From: Tubulanus polymorphus
Lineage: Eukaryota; Nemertea; Palaeonemertea; Tubulaniformes; Tubulanidae
Assembly: GCF_964204645.1 (NCBI RefSeq)
Contig: NC_134025.1
Span: forward strand, 22,102,001-22,166,000
DNA length: 64,000 bases
Direction: 5' to 3'
This document shows, one piece after another, positions 40,683 through 53,819 of this stretch. The translations under genes and the position numbers were made by a program. A model generated the notes under the pieces. The model ran no database searches. It was given only the letters and a program-made list of their open reading frames with translations, and had not been told where the DNA came from. Position 1 is the first letter of the stretch, and every line of letters begins with the position of its first letter.

Positions 40683-40855
40683 CTGAAAAAATTGATACCT
40701 TGCTTCTCATTTCTGTTGAGCTTAAAAGTTATCCCTATACATTTATACTTTCTTTAAAATCGTGATCAAGCTTATCATAACAGACCATGACTATAGAAAT
40801 CCACTGATTACAAATTTGATTGCAGCTTACAAAATGACCCGACCGACCAAGCTAT
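40683..40855 (+). mobile_element. Decayed repeat copy, TTGATACCTTGCTTCTCAT family
   Basis: Shares TTGATACCTTG.TTCTCAT, ATCATGATCAAGCT-like, AACAGACCA and TATAGAAAT blocks in order with 59347-59560. The present copy lacks the right terminus. Confidence 0.6.
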
Positions 40856-43800
40856 CATTTAATTTTAGCCTTAGACGGTGATTAATCGGTTAATTGAAAA
40901 TGAGCTAACTTTGATAGTGAAAACTTGATCGGGGACTGTGGGCCCTGTGACCGACAGCATGTCTATGGGACTAAATAGAATGCGAAAATAAGTACCATCC
41001 AATCGATGCAACGATTAGACTGTGATCAATCTATTCTAACCACGTGTGTCTCGTATTTTCAATTCGTTTGCAGTTACTTAGCCAAGAAAAAAGTTCCTGC
41101 GGCAAAAACATACATAAGATCACTCACAAAAGTTTCATATAAGAAAGGTCGATGCAACTTGAAAGTTCATGCTTATGCTTGCATGTTTCTCATTTGATAT
41201 CGGTTCGCGAAGAAATTGGCAATCCATATACAGAAAGAAAGTAATTTGCCTCCGAGTGGTATTTCTGTAACTTGAGTTTGGAATCAAGAATAATTTCTTC
41301 TATCGATTTGTCGATGTTGAATCGAGTATTTTTGGTTATATTTCGAATTATCGCGGAAAGGTCAGAGAACGATTGGCGAATATAGGTATAAGTGGGGATG
41401 TATAGACTATATAAACAATTCATTTTCGTATTTCTATGAGAGCTTCGTTCGCTATGCAACTATCCGCCTCAGAAATGACGTAATAACCAAAATCTCGCGA
41501 AAATAGCTTAAATTGCAGGTCATAGTTGTAAAAAACCTAGATAAATATCAAACGTCATTTCTAAATCAAATTCAAAAAGTCGTGGATGAAAATAAGAAAA
41601 TTAAATCTATATTTGACTTAGTTTTAGTTGAATCAAATACAGGTAGTGTAAGTGCAAAAATTGAAAAATTAAAATTGAAATGAAATTTGATTTGAACTTC
41701 GATATAAATTTAATCAACATACTGAAATGTAATGAAATCGTTGCGGTAGCTTTAAGTAGATCTGTGGAATTCAGGGCTCAAGGGTGGCCACTGGCTCGAA
41801 GCCGGTGATAAGCTCGTGGTATATGAGAAAATAAATTCAAACTGAGTACACTTTATTTCCCGATTATGTCACTTCCTACAATCAAAGATAACCGGATAAT
41901 TAGATTAAAAACAGTGGGTTGAAATGAAACAAATTGTTCGGCTAGGTCAATTTGGAAACCCCCCCCCCCCCCTCCCCCGGGTTTGCAAGCAGGTATCGCT
42001 TACGACGCAGACAAAGAAACGTTTTAGGTCCGTTTTACTTTAAAAACTGACAAGACAAAAGCGATAGGATTTGCGGTTCAGTGGCTTCAGGATGGAACTG
42101 ATCCGAGTCGCGCGCAGGAAACACAGTATAACAGACGATTATCCTATCATTTTTGCCTCACAGACCTTTGTTCCACTATTACGATTGCAGGAAATGTATC
42201 TTGAAACACACATGATATACGAAATGTTTCGAGCTACACTTGATTTTTGTATTTAACTCGTCGGTAATTGAATTTTCGAGTAAATTGCGAAATCACAACC
42301 ATTGTTCTGGGAACTCATCGCGGGATACTGACTTGATAAAGCAGCCCGGGCAGAAGGGACGTTCACCAAATCTTCTCCACAAAAACTCACAATTGGACTT
42401 GCTTTCAGCCTGCGGGCGTGGCACGTGCTATCATCTTAATTTTCCCGGAGGCCGAGGGACACGATAATAGCATCCCGTGTAAGTGGTAGTTCTCGGGAAC
42501 GTATCATTACTCTATCATCTACACAAAAGATGCTACAATCTATCCACAAACTTAAATGGTTTTCGGAGTTTTTTTTCCAGTTGATTGCCAATATGCGACA
42601 AGGTACCATATAGAGCGCTAGTCTGTAATTACAGAGATAATACTTACACACGCCCTAAGTCAGTTGCACTAGTTCTCAGAGAACCATGGTATCTCTAATA
42701 CGCTTCAGAGACCACATATCGCAAATGACTTATACACCTCTCTTGCGAAAACTTAAAAACGATGCCGCAGGTTCGTAATATTGATACATTAGCAACAACT
42801 GCTTAATACTTAGGTAGATAAACGGCAACGCAAAAAAGTATCGTTTATTTCATCAACTGATACTATATTCGGCAACCTCAGCTAAACGAGAAGACTCGAT
42901 CATAAATGTAGTATAGTTTCAGAGAGGAAGGACATCAGAGAAGTCTTCATCATCGTCGTAGTCGATGCGTACTAAACCTACTCAAGGGGATTTTTCTTTG
43001 TGACAAATGCTACAGATCTGTTCAAACAGAGAAATAACGATTAAAACCTCGGTTCGCAGTTCGCGTTGTTGTCATAAGATTATTTTCGACGGGATTTTCT
43101 GGTGATGGGTGCCGTGTCGCGTGTTTGCGACCCGGTCTCCGATTTCAGCCGACGCAAACACCGCTAGGCGGGAATCTACACCCGGCGACACGTGACCAAC
43201 ACTGCGGCGAAGATTGTAACAACAACCCGAAAATAAAATCGTTTTTCATTTCGCTTACCTACAAAACCTATGGTGACAAATCTATTATTTTCTAGTCTTT
43301 TGAAATAATTTAACGTTATAAGCTATACATTCATTACAATATGGATATCTTTTCCACATACTACATCCAAATATTAAACGGCATACGCCTTATTTATATG
43401 AGTAACGTATATTTTATTGTACAAATTCGTTTCAAGCGAAAATCTATTTGAATTTAACTAGCCACTCTTGAACGAAATATCTATATTTAACGCTCACATT
43501 TTCAAAACAATCTTCTATATTCGAGTTGTAAGAAGAAAGATCTCGTCTCCAGCATACGGTAATTAAAACGTCGATTTCATTTAGCCTCCTACCAAGCGCG
43601 GCAATATATCGCGTGTATTATCGACAATCTAATCAAGAGAAGACCGAACGGGAGAGCTGGGTAGAACAATGAAAATACCATATACGTTATACAGTTTTTA
43701 CGTTTGAATAAAGTTTAATACATAAACGCCCAACAACTAAAATAACTGCTGATGAGACAAAGGCCAAACAAACCGCCGGGTACTGTAGACCGTATCAGAA

Positions 43801-45473
43801 GATGTGCTTACGCGCTCTTCATCGAAAACTGATATCAATAGATCTAATCGTATTTTGTAAAATAATCATATATTGATATAATTAAAGTCACGAAATTGTC
43901 GTAAAGAATCATCACTGATTTAAGGTAGTGTGTTATACCAGGTGGTCGACTCAATGGCTTTCTTTTGATTACCTTTGTATAAGATTGTATATGCCTGATT
44001 TAGGCTACCAACCCTGAACATTTTTGTAAATACATATTTTGCAATTTCATCTTATCTTATCGTCTCCTGACAATTGCTAATATTCAATCTAGGCGAATAT
44101 CAATGATATAATATACTTAGCATGAAATAGAAAAAGTGCCTCACAAGAAAAAATTTAAGTATCACGTCATGATTCTTACATAACTGTTGTTTTATGGGTG
44201 GAACCTCCTATAGTCGTCGTTTTTCTTCAACTCAAAATCATTGCTCCACCACATGTCATCAAATATTTCTAATGTATATATACATATAAAATGAATAGGA
44301 GCAGCGCGAGCGCGTGGCAATCGATTCGAATCGTATAGTTTCAAAAAACATCAGAACTGAACTTTGGCACACTGAAAAAAAGCCTGCAACAGGCTAGCAC
44401 TGTCGGTGGTTTGATGAGAACTGCTGCATATGTTTAGAGCCCGCGGCAACCAGTAACCACCCATCGGACGCAGTGACGCCCGATTTCAATTGCCTTTATT
44501 TACGACTAGATCGTTTAAAATTATGAATAGATAATAGGAATTAATAAAAACACCATTTTAAGCTAAAGCGGCGCATGTACCGAATATAATAGTCGCATTG
44601 TTTGGCAACGTAGGTTTTGTTACGTTTGTTCGGTTGTCGGTATTTTCAACAAGATATTACTCATGTACGTTTATCGCGATCGTTCAGTTTTGATAAGTTA
44701 GAACATGGCGTCGTTTAAGAGTCCATGCTCAGAATTGTCTCGAACATTTCTTTAAAAGGAAGATATTTTTTCTAGGTAACGTGTGACAATACGACAACGA
44801 ATTAAATAAGGCACCGGGGATGAGGTTCTCACATAAATTGAAACAAATAGTAACGAGTATATATTACATTGAACTGAAATGTTAACAAGATGAACTAGCA
44901 TCGGTCACAGTGGAAAATCGTCATAGATCTCTGTTTCTAAATTCGAAATCTAAAAAAATTTGCTATATCAGTGAATTTTACGATCAGAATGTCTGCAGAC
45001 TGTACTAATCGATAAACCGAAAAAAGAAAACGTATAAATGAGAAGAATTAATTAAACTTTACGTCGACTTCCAAATCTAATATAATTAGATATCAATTAT
45101 GTATACATTTATATGTACATATGTTTCTATTAACCGATTATATTAGGATATAAAAAATTTGCTTACATGTTTATACGTATATAATTTATATATGTATATA
45201 TGAATATATATATGTATATAGTTCAGATGAATTTTTGTTCGCTGAGTCTATCTTTAAAAAAGTGAATTAGAATGCGATTTGATTCGGATTTGACAATTCA
45301 CATTATAATACGAGCCGAATTTAACGCGTTCGTGACGTCATTCATCTTGTTACGATGTTATGAGCACATAATTCACAACAAGATGGGTTCATCTTGATGT
45401 TCATCTTGAAACGAGAGTCGCCTACAGCAACAGGCAAGTATTTTTGAGGAGCGCCTGAAGGGCTGCAACTTAC

Positions 45474-45544
45474 CTTCAAGATGCCGAGCGTTTGCCTCCC
45501 GTCTCCGAGCGAAGTGGCATAGCTCTGGGGAGGAGACTTATATA
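45474..45544 (-). promoter_or_regulatory. Candidate TATA promoter and untranslated first exon
   Basis: On the minus strand TATATAAG at 45544-45537 is followed 29 bp later by CCACTTC (A at 45515, fitting the YYANWYY initiator). A 42-nt leader then ends in TTGAAG|GTAAGT, a consensus donor at 45474. A GC-box-like CCACGCCCCC lies about 230 bp upstream at 45763-45772. The leader has no ATG. Splicing to the Nkx2.2 TN exon, which itself begins with ATG, would give a short-N-terminus protein, but the link is untested. Confidence 0.4.
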
Positions 45545-46292
45545 CCATTCTGTCAGGCCTGTTTACTTAGCGGATGAAATATTCCTGTCTCAGGATCGGA
45601 TTTATTCGAGATAATGATTTGTTTTAGCGTTTATGTAAAGTCAACCATATGCAACGGGGTTTTTGCTGTAAATCGATCCAGAAAGAGGAAACGCCGGTTT
45701 AAGCCCCTACTTGATGCTCTCTTACGCGGAAAGCGCATAAAAGCAGCTTAAAACGACAGCCACGCCCCCTGGCTGTGGATTATTCGGGGCCGTCGTCGTC
45801 GTCGTGTTTTAACGACGCAAACTTTCTAAACGTTTTTAGAAAATCGATGTACCTAAAGCAAAAGTTTTAGCGCGTATCTACTAATAAATTTTCGATCTAA
45901 TGAATTTAGGATCGTGTAACATTGCAAAAAAGACGCACCCATAGACGAACATTTCGAGTTGTGCACCACACCCTTTATCGGCTCATTACGAATTATCTTT
46001 GAAGTTATTCATAAATTGTTTCAAAAATATTCTATTTTAAATTGTCGGTTTCATCTTGTTAGCTTTAACCGCATTAGCGCGTGTATTCATATGTATAACA
46101 AATACTCAATGAAAAACTTCGACGCCAGTTCTAATGAAAAGAGTTCTTTTATTCGAACGTCGATTCACAGCCCACGAGATCGAATCCAGGTAGTAACCAA
46201 TTACTTTTAGTCGATATTCTTCTCTATTACTTTTCATACAAAAAACCCTTGCTTTTATGTATAGATTATAATTGCATTAAAAAACCCTCTAA

Positions 46293-46441
46293 TCCAGGGC
46301 CGAACAAGCATTTGAATTTCGGAGGGAGCAAGGAAACCCAAAGAATTTAGCATTTCTATTGGATATAATAGTAATATTTGCAAAGTGTTCACTTTTCCCA
46401 AATTTCTGATTGGATGGGGGCAACTTCCCCCTGCTCCCACA
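46293..46441 (+). mobile_element. MITE copy (AGGGCCGTACCTAGC family)
   Basis: Begins CAGGGCCGAACAAGCATTTG, then GAATTTCGGAGGG, GTTCACTTTTCCCAAATTTC and GGGGGCAACTTCCCCCTGCT. The same order of blocks is seen at 29324-29462. Confidence 0.65.
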
Positions 46442-46580
46442 ATTTGGTTGTGTGGTGTACTTCGTTTATATATTGAGTTTTAGGGCGGTACAGACACATT
46501 ACATTCGAAGCGAGGCAATGCCAGCTCTGTGACGTGAACGCCGTGAAAGCGAATTCCACTTTGACATAGTATATCCGACA

Positions 46581-46920
46581 TATAAGCGGCGATCACACGG
46601 AGAAGATTTGGCCTGGGCCAAAATGGCACCCATCGGGCTCGGGCCAAATTTGGCACGTGCCTAATTAGAGAGCGCGTTCACACGCAAACCATTCACTCGA
46701 TACTCTACAATGCTCAAACAAAGCGAAGTGGATCATTTCTGGTGCTAGTTGCAATTCAAATGTAATCATTTGTCTGGTGCTAAAATTAGGCTCGGGCCTG
46801 GTCCGACGTTTTTGGTCGGGCCAAATTTGACCCGGGCCAAACAGGCTCGGGCCTATTTGGCACCCGTGTGAACAGTTGTTCCGGGCCCGGGCCAAAAATG
46901 CACGTGTGATCGCTGCTATA
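46581..46920. mobile_element. 340-bp MITE with CGATCACACG TIR
   Basis: The left end TATAAGCGGCGATCACACGG is matched by the reverse complement of the right end (TATAGCAGCGATCACACGTG). The interior repeats GGGCCAAATTTGGC and CCGGGCCCGGGCC palindromes in both orientations. TATA at both edges may be the target site. No transposase frame, so non-autonomous. Confidence 0.8.
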
Positions 46921-47076
46921 GGCACCTTAGAAAGAATCTTAGAAAGAATCTTTTAGATGAAATTCAACCTTTGTTGGCAGGGAGTTGACCTGACATTAGC
47001 TCAAATATTCATCATCGTGTCAAACTTTCAATTGCAGAGGAACTCACTTTTATTTACTTGAACTACTATGTTTTGT

Positions 47077-47528
47077 TATATAGAGAATCCCACACTTATA
47101 TAACGAACGATAAAGTCCGAAAAGTACCTTTTTAGCTATCCTAATAGTCATCTTCAGGAATACTGTCTGAAACAAATACGGGATATGTATACAAGCCATC
47201 GAGAACAAAAAGAGACAATTCAAGTAATTAAAGTTGAAGCAAACTAGGGGTACTGCGTCATAGAACAGTTACATGCTAAACAAATTAAAAGAAGGCAAAT
47301 TAGGGGTTAGTAATCAAAAACAGTTTACAGTTTACAATAGTGAATATAAGTAGATTGAGTGACAATAAATGAGTGGAGTATAACTAAAGCAAGGGAATGA
47401 ACGAGGGATAAAATGACACATTAGAGTTTAACCAAATTGCATAGAAATTTAGAATAGATTTATAGCTGAAAGGAAAGTTTTCGGACTTCATCTTTCGTTA
47501 CATTAGTGTGGTATTATTCGCTATATAT
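47077..47528. mobile_element. 450-bp element with about 45-bp imperfect TIRs
   Basis: The left arm TATATAGAGAATCCCACACT continues to AAAGTCCGAAAA. The right arm begins TTTTCGGACTTCATCTTTCG and ends ATTATTCGCTATATA, an imperfect inverted copy. The left end also matches the element at 25440. No open frame of transposase type. Confidence 0.75.
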
Positions 47529-47859
47529 CGTCACAACACGGACAACACGGTGTTTCACCAATTACTTATACTGTGTTTTATATTTTTAAATGAATAATTC
47601 TAAAAAGAACTGTGATTGGCAAACCTATGCTAATCAATTTTTGTTGTGTGTCTAGAGTGACTTGTGAATTCACCTTGGACGCAGGTTATAGTCACACATC
47701 TTATGTATTCATATTGCATTTGTCAATAAAATTAGTGAATGAAATGAAATAGAATGAATGATGAAATGTAATTTTGCTGAATATCGGGCAATAAAGTTCT
47801 CCTTTACAACGAAATGAAATCCAACGACAGAAAAACTACTAAAACGACATACGATTCCA

Positions 47860-48132
47860 TATTTGATTTTGTCTTCACTAATGGAATATAAACAGAATTG
47901 CGGCGATTTCCGTAGGTTTGGTTTCCTCGAAGGAAATGCTATCGTCAGCTTACGCAGACCGGGATATCGCAGGTCATCCTTCAAATCATCCGCAGTTCAT
48001 GCGAGAAATCCATCGAATAAATCACGGACAAACGATTTTCCCTTTTTTAGTGTCCATGATCATATCGTGTTTTCGGGTTGCTTTGCCAATCGGATTGAGA
48101 TTTTGGAAAGGCTGAAAAATAAGGGAAAGTGA
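47860..48132 (+). other. Open frames of unknown meaning
   Basis: A patch in which both plus-strand frames and one minus-strand frame stay open for 65-90 codons. One plus frame contains SAYADRDIAGHPSNHPQF, then a hydrophobic run. No splice sites of good quality and no family recognised. Confidence 0.15.
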
Positions 48133-48139
48133 AATCATC

Positions 48140-49570
48140 AAAATTCAAGCGAATTGTCGATCAAGAAGATAGTGTATCTGAACGGACATTTTGTTGTTTC
48201 TATTAGGTTCTTTTTAGGTGTTTTAGGTTTCTATTAGGTCTATTGGGCGGCAACGCAACGAAACTATATTTCAAACATGTTACTGTGACGTTTACATATT
48301 GCGGGTTTTCAGTGAACAGTAGACTGTTCGACTAGAAATCGCCATTATCGCTGAATTTCCGGTGATTTCGGCATAAATCAAAACCATGTTTTCCTGACGA
48401 AACGTCGAGTGCTTTGTAAATATACCGAACGTTTATTGGCCGAGAAGTTAATGTCAGCGAACACCGGCAAAAACCGACATCTTAGCCTGACTTATCACTA
48501 TAGCTTATCTCTGAATAAACTTATCGATTCATCTGCGGCTTTACGCACACACAAAACGAAATGACTAAACGGTCCTGTTGAATAAACTAAGTTAACCGAT
48601 GGAGTCTTTGCGTAATGGAATAACTGGCGGTAATATAGCTAATAATAACATATCCCCGTAAAGATGAACCGAGAATTCGGACCGTTCTATTTCGGTTTTT
48701 TTCTCTTTCTAACGGGAAAGTGAATGGCACCATTATGTCTCTCTTATAAACGTATCATATCGTCTGCAAATCGTATCAATAATCTTCCAGCGTTGTATTC
48801 GTAACTTTCTATTGGCGCCGATTGTAGCCGACAACATTTTACAAAACGCATTTCCCGCGTTTAATTGCGCGCGGAAGAAACGTCCCGTGGCTATTTTGTC
48901 GTCGCTGAAACCGAACCCGACTAGTTTTTGTGATTGCTAATAAAGCGCTATTACTTAAAACGATCGATGTCTTCTGCTATTGTCGGATGACTACCGAGAT
49001 GACGCTGATGGACGCTCTTACCGCTAGCAAGAGCGGTATCTTAAAGCGATATGTTAATAATTACTACGAATGCGGTGTCGTACATTGGCGGACAAAGACT
49101 TTCTAATCTTCGCGGCGATATTCTTCGCTGTTGGAGTAATGGGTATATGAATGAAGATTATTGCGCGGGACACTGAATATCACGACGAGCGTATCGATCA
49201 CCTTATCATTCGCTGTTTAATTGACTTTAAACGCGAGTTACCAATGAGGTTGACTAATCATTAGAGTGGAATGATACGAGCTTCGTGCGCGCGTGGCGCA
49301 TACAAACATGATATTAAAAATATCGATAATTCCTCTAAGAAGTAACTATATCGGGAGTTATTACATCGTTTGTATACAGCCCATCAATTCATTAAAGTTA
49401 ATTGAAATGTGTCACGTGAATTATGTTGAACACTTCCGTTCTAAAACTGTCGAACTTGACAGTGACATATTTCGATCTAGATTGAAATGAATCGAAAACA
49501 TGTCGGACCTTTTCGTATAATATTTAATCATGATATGATCAACCAAATTACTAAAAACTGTATAACATTT
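48140..49570. other. Gene-free stretch
   Basis: GC-richer patches near 48830-48920 and 49010-49100 but no exon, RNA gene or repeat that I can support. Confidence 0.35.
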
Positions 49571-49574
49571 CATG

Positions 49575-49700
49575 GGCATATTTAGGGGGTGGTCACGACA
49601 GTCGGGACCCTTGCCTTCCAATTGAGGTTATCCTTTTCGTCATGACAAAGATAGTTAAAACCTGCAAATTAGTCACTCATCCTAGAAATTTTGCATCTTT
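49575..49700. mobile_element. Dispersed repeat copy (pairs with 20066-20190)
   Basis: TTTAGGGGGTGGTCACGACAG, then TTATCCTTTTCGT, then AAAACCTGCAAATTAGTCA. These correspond in order to the copy at 20066-20190. Confidence 0.6.
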
Positions 49701-50635
49701 TAGGATGCATTTCGTCACAAAGTTATCTTAACACCGAGGGTAAAACCCGCTTGTGGCCTTCGACATGGCTGCTTTATCCGAGTTATGCCTTTTCATTCTT
49801 TCCGGGCCCCGGCCTTCTGATTTTCATGGAGCTGCCCGTATTTGTATTGCGTTGGGAAAAAAACATAACTTCAATCAGCAACCGTGAACACAAGTTTTGC
49901 TCGGCTTCCAATCGTATTTCAAATGACGATGAACTGATTCGACCCGCAGCCGTAGAGTTGTTGATGTCTTTAAAGTGTCCTCAATGCTTAACGCCATGGT
50001 ACACGATCAAAGTGCCACTGTCAAGCATCGCAATAACGAGATTTTTTTTTTTAGAAAAAAAAATTCTCCGATCAAAAAGAGCGAGTGATAAGAAATCAAA
50101 AGAGTGAGGATAACTGACTTCTGGATGAGACACACCTTTTCACACCTTCTTAATCTGCGTCTCGAACGAACCCCATGACAATTACTACAATCAATTGCCT
50201 CGGGATTAAACGGTAGCGTTTGTTATTTTTAAGTAGGGACTTAAGTTGCGTTTAATTGCGCCATCATCAAACGTAGGCTTCATTTTGTAAACTTTGATTT
50301 TGAATTATTTGAGAGCGGCTTGCGCCTTACGAGAGTGACACACGCAATCTGAAAATCGATACGCTTCTATAAACCATCGTCACGCATTTACCCAATCAAA
50401 GTAGGTTGATGATGAACTATAAACTCCATTAAAAATAGTAAGAAAAGCCGCCGAAAACCAACGACTTAGACGCGTCAGGTTGCCCCGTGCGTTGTGGCTT
50501 GATATTCGATCATGGACTTTGGCCCCAGGGTAAATAGCAGAGTTGAATGTAAAACTGACGAGTTCCACTCTTAAGTCTCAAGTCCACTGAAAAATAAGTA
50601 GAAATTTACTCAAAAGTTATATCGACACACACTCA

Positions 50636-50786
50636 GGGCCGTACCTAGCGGGGGACAGTTGCCCTCAGACATTTTGGAAAAGTGCCCTTTTTACAGATAT
50701 CATCGTTAGGCCTATGTCCAATAGAACTGCCCTTCTTCGGGTTACCCTGCCCCCCACCCCATATTGAAATGCTAGGAACGGCCTTG
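50636..50786 (-). mobile_element. MITE copy with visible TIRs (AGGGCCGTACCTAGC family)
   Basis: The left end AGGGCCGTACCTAGC is matched by the reverse complement of GCTAGGAACGGCCTT at the right end. The interior on the minus strand has GGGCACTTTTCCAAAATGTC, as in the copies at 29324 and 46293. This is the copy in which both termini are preserved. Confidence 0.7.
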
Positions 50787-50889
50787 GTACGGTCTGTAAA
50801 ATCGGTCTTATAAGGGTCAAACTCTAGAGCAATGAGCGAACAGGGCCTGTGATCTATTCCGATCTTTAGATAACGATATATAAGGCACA

Positions 50890-52350
50890 ATAACAGACAC
50901 TAACACAAAAGAAAAAGATGCATATACAAATATATGTATTTAAGTGATGTGAAAATATTGATACAATTTAACGCCTTGCGCCAATGGGAAATGGAATTCT
51001 AAGATGGATTCTAAATTTCATGCGTGTGATTCGGCAACGTGTGGGCTTTCAAATAAATCGCTTTATTTCTTTATGCATCGAATCACGTAATGTACATGAT
51101 TATATATCCGTAGAAGGATTTTTAATATATCAATAAATTACGTCCGCATATATACATTTATATAATACATTTATTTAGATGTATATACAAACGAAGCCAT
51201 TTATTCATAATACATTTGGTTATCTGTAATTGCGAAACTGAAATAAACGGCGAGAAATTCAACTAATGCTTTCTAACGCTATTATCTGGGGGCATTCTGC
51301 GGCTGTTCTAGTTCGGATTTCATATCAATGTAATTCGTCGTGTCGCTCTTGGTAATTTATCACTTAAGAAAAGTGCATATGTATATATGTATATATGCAT
51401 GTATTTCGTTTGAGAAAAATCAAATTGGAATCACCTGCGCATAAAGGTGTAGCGACTAAAAAAATACGTGTATGAAATATCTGATATATCAAACGAATAT
51501 GGTTAACGCGAGCTTTTATCACAGATCAAAGCTCGTCACGTTCATCAAAGCGACTCTCTTAAGATCCATTTTACGCTATAGCGCGGGGTATATCTGTCCT
51601 ACGCGAAAATAAAATGAAGCTCGATTACATTCAGCGCGTAGAAATTTACATATTCTGAAGAAAAAGAATTGTTTAGTTGTCGAATGATTCGATGAAGATT
51701 CAAATTGAAAGCTACGTATTCGCTGGCTTGATCAAGTTGGAATGATCGCTTGAGTGGAATGATATAGTAATTGATTGACATTATGCATATAACAAAAAGT
51801 ATCTAGAAAAAGGTACTTTTTGTAATGCGCTAGTACCGAGAGCCTCGCGGAATAGAAATTGGCGGCGGCGTTTTCTGCCTGGTCACACAACTATCAGTAC
51901 GACTCATTACCTTCGCATTATATATGTTACATAAAACACGACTGAGTGGTGAATCGGTATCATATAAACTCTCACATGACACGTGTAGATATCGCGTGAT
52001 AATTCGAGATTTGTCTTTGTGATGTGCGTGACTTCGTGCTGGGCACGTGGCGCGCTACCAGTTTTGATTGGTTATTGGCCAAAGCGGCCGTAATCGGTCC
52101 ATTTGTCTCTCCGTCAGACGAAGGCCTCATATAACACTTTCACTTTATTGTAGCAATTCTTGCCGTTTGCTGATGCTTACTGATGCTTATTTTACTCCTT
52201 TTTAATTACTATACGCTTACCCAACCGTCAAATGTTTGCCATTCAAAGTCAAAGTCATGGAAGCTTAGCATTGTCATTGGTGACTAATGTGATGATGTGA
52301 TGATGTGATGAGTAACATAAAGTAACATAATGAAAATACTTTTGATTCCC
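50890..52350. other. Gene-free stretch
   Basis: AT-rich, with TATATGTATATATG-type runs near 51375-51405. A CACGTG site and two ATTGG boxes occur close together at 52045-52085, which might be regulatory. No gene seen. Confidence 0.35.
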
Positions 52351-52353
52351 TTC

Positions 52354-52485
<132 letters not shown>

Positions 52486-53714
52486 GATAATGTCAAAAAT
52501 GATGAAATTATACTCGGCTGTAAATAAGGACGGTGTGGATTTTTATCGATATAGCGGTACAGCAGTATACCTGTCAGTCTGACACTCCGTATCGGGCGAA
52601 TGCCCACTTCATTTCTATTACTGTACATTACCTTCAATTGTTAAGTTCACTTAGCTCTAATACGACTAGTTTACCGTGTTTGACTTTCCTCCCTATTGGA
52701 CACTTCACTCCACACTTCGTTAAGATAAAAAGCTCTTGATATCTTGGTCTTTATTTCAAAATAATTTCCACATACCCGAAAAGCTCTCGGTTCAAAGCTA
52801 CAAATAGAAAACGACGATTGCCTGTCAGTTTTAATTGATATGGCTTTCATTTAAATTAAGCACAAATGAGTGCAACTGAGGATTTTATGGAGACTAGCGA
52901 ATAAGAGTTGTTAGAGCCGTGTCGAGATGAACACTTTACCAGTTCTACATCAGGGCTACCGGTACTCCACTGCCATAATGGAAGTCCTTGTAGTCGCTGG
53001 TTGCGTTAAATTGTGACTTGTTGAGAATAAAGTGGAAGATAACTAACAGTTTCACAGAATCGTGATTACATTCGACAGATGTGGAGTGCGATATACCAAA
53101 TGTTACCATATCATAACACTTAATTTGACTTGAATTATCGGTACGGAAGGACTAGCGCCTCTATTGTGCCACCATTTGTACAAGGCTGAAAGAGTAACAA
53201 TGACAAATCTCTTCGCCTTTTTTGCGATAAAAAGTCAAAATTATATTGTTTTATTGCATGATGATCTCAACTTGAACGTGGCTGTACACGGAGTGCCTTG
53301 TTGCATGCCAAAATACAACGTGTTGACGTCGATAAACTTTCATGACCATAACTTTGATTATGTTCCAGCACGTCAACCCGATCAGTGCTGGCAATCTTGT
53401 GTCCACGCATCCCTAACACCGTCTTAAAACATTTCGCGGGCGTTGCTTCCATTCTATTGCCTAATCTTTGTGGAACTCTATGGATTCAGAGATTCGAAAA
53501 ATTGATGATCTGAACACGATTTAAACGCAGTCTGAAACATATGCTTTTCTGTATGAATCGTATGGCCTATAGATGCGGTTTTCACTAACCAAATGCTGCT
53601 GAACATTTTTTGAGTGATGATGCTATACAAATTTTCAGATTATCATTTTATCATAACTTAATGTTTCCCATGAAAATAGATGCGTAAATTAATTATATAG
53701 CCAAAATATATCAA

Positions 53715-53816
53715 GGGCCAGTTCTACATTTAGAGTTGACTCTGAGTTGAAATTAGTTCATTTTCAATAAGTTAACTCTGAGTCAAATCGTAATTCACAG
53801 CTGTGGAACTGGGTCC
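53715..53816. mobile_element. 102-bp MITE (GGGCCAGTT-type TIR)
   Basis: The left end GGGCCAGTTCTACA is matched by the reverse complement of TGTGGAACTGGGTCC. The interior has inverted GAGTTGACTCTGAGTT and AAGTTAACTCTGAGTC blocks. The termini resemble those of the elements at 1803 and 55163 but the interior differs. Confidence 0.7.
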
Positions 53817-53819
53817 AGA

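Larger units (their letters stand above)
39500..45460. other. Mostly gene-free stretch
   Basis: Contains a tandem duplication near 39850-40003 and one decayed repeat copy at 40683-40855. There is also a weak minus-strand exon-like frame at 40346-40270 (MTMATNITGSHVKSSW..., donor GCAG|GTACGG). Poly(C) occurs at 41958-41980. A GC-rich patch lies at 43090-43200. No gene can be supported. Confidence 0.35.

Noticed and set aside
49691-50107. 138-codon plus-strand frame
   Set aside because: Its start lies in a dispersed repeat and the rest has no coding features or splice sites.
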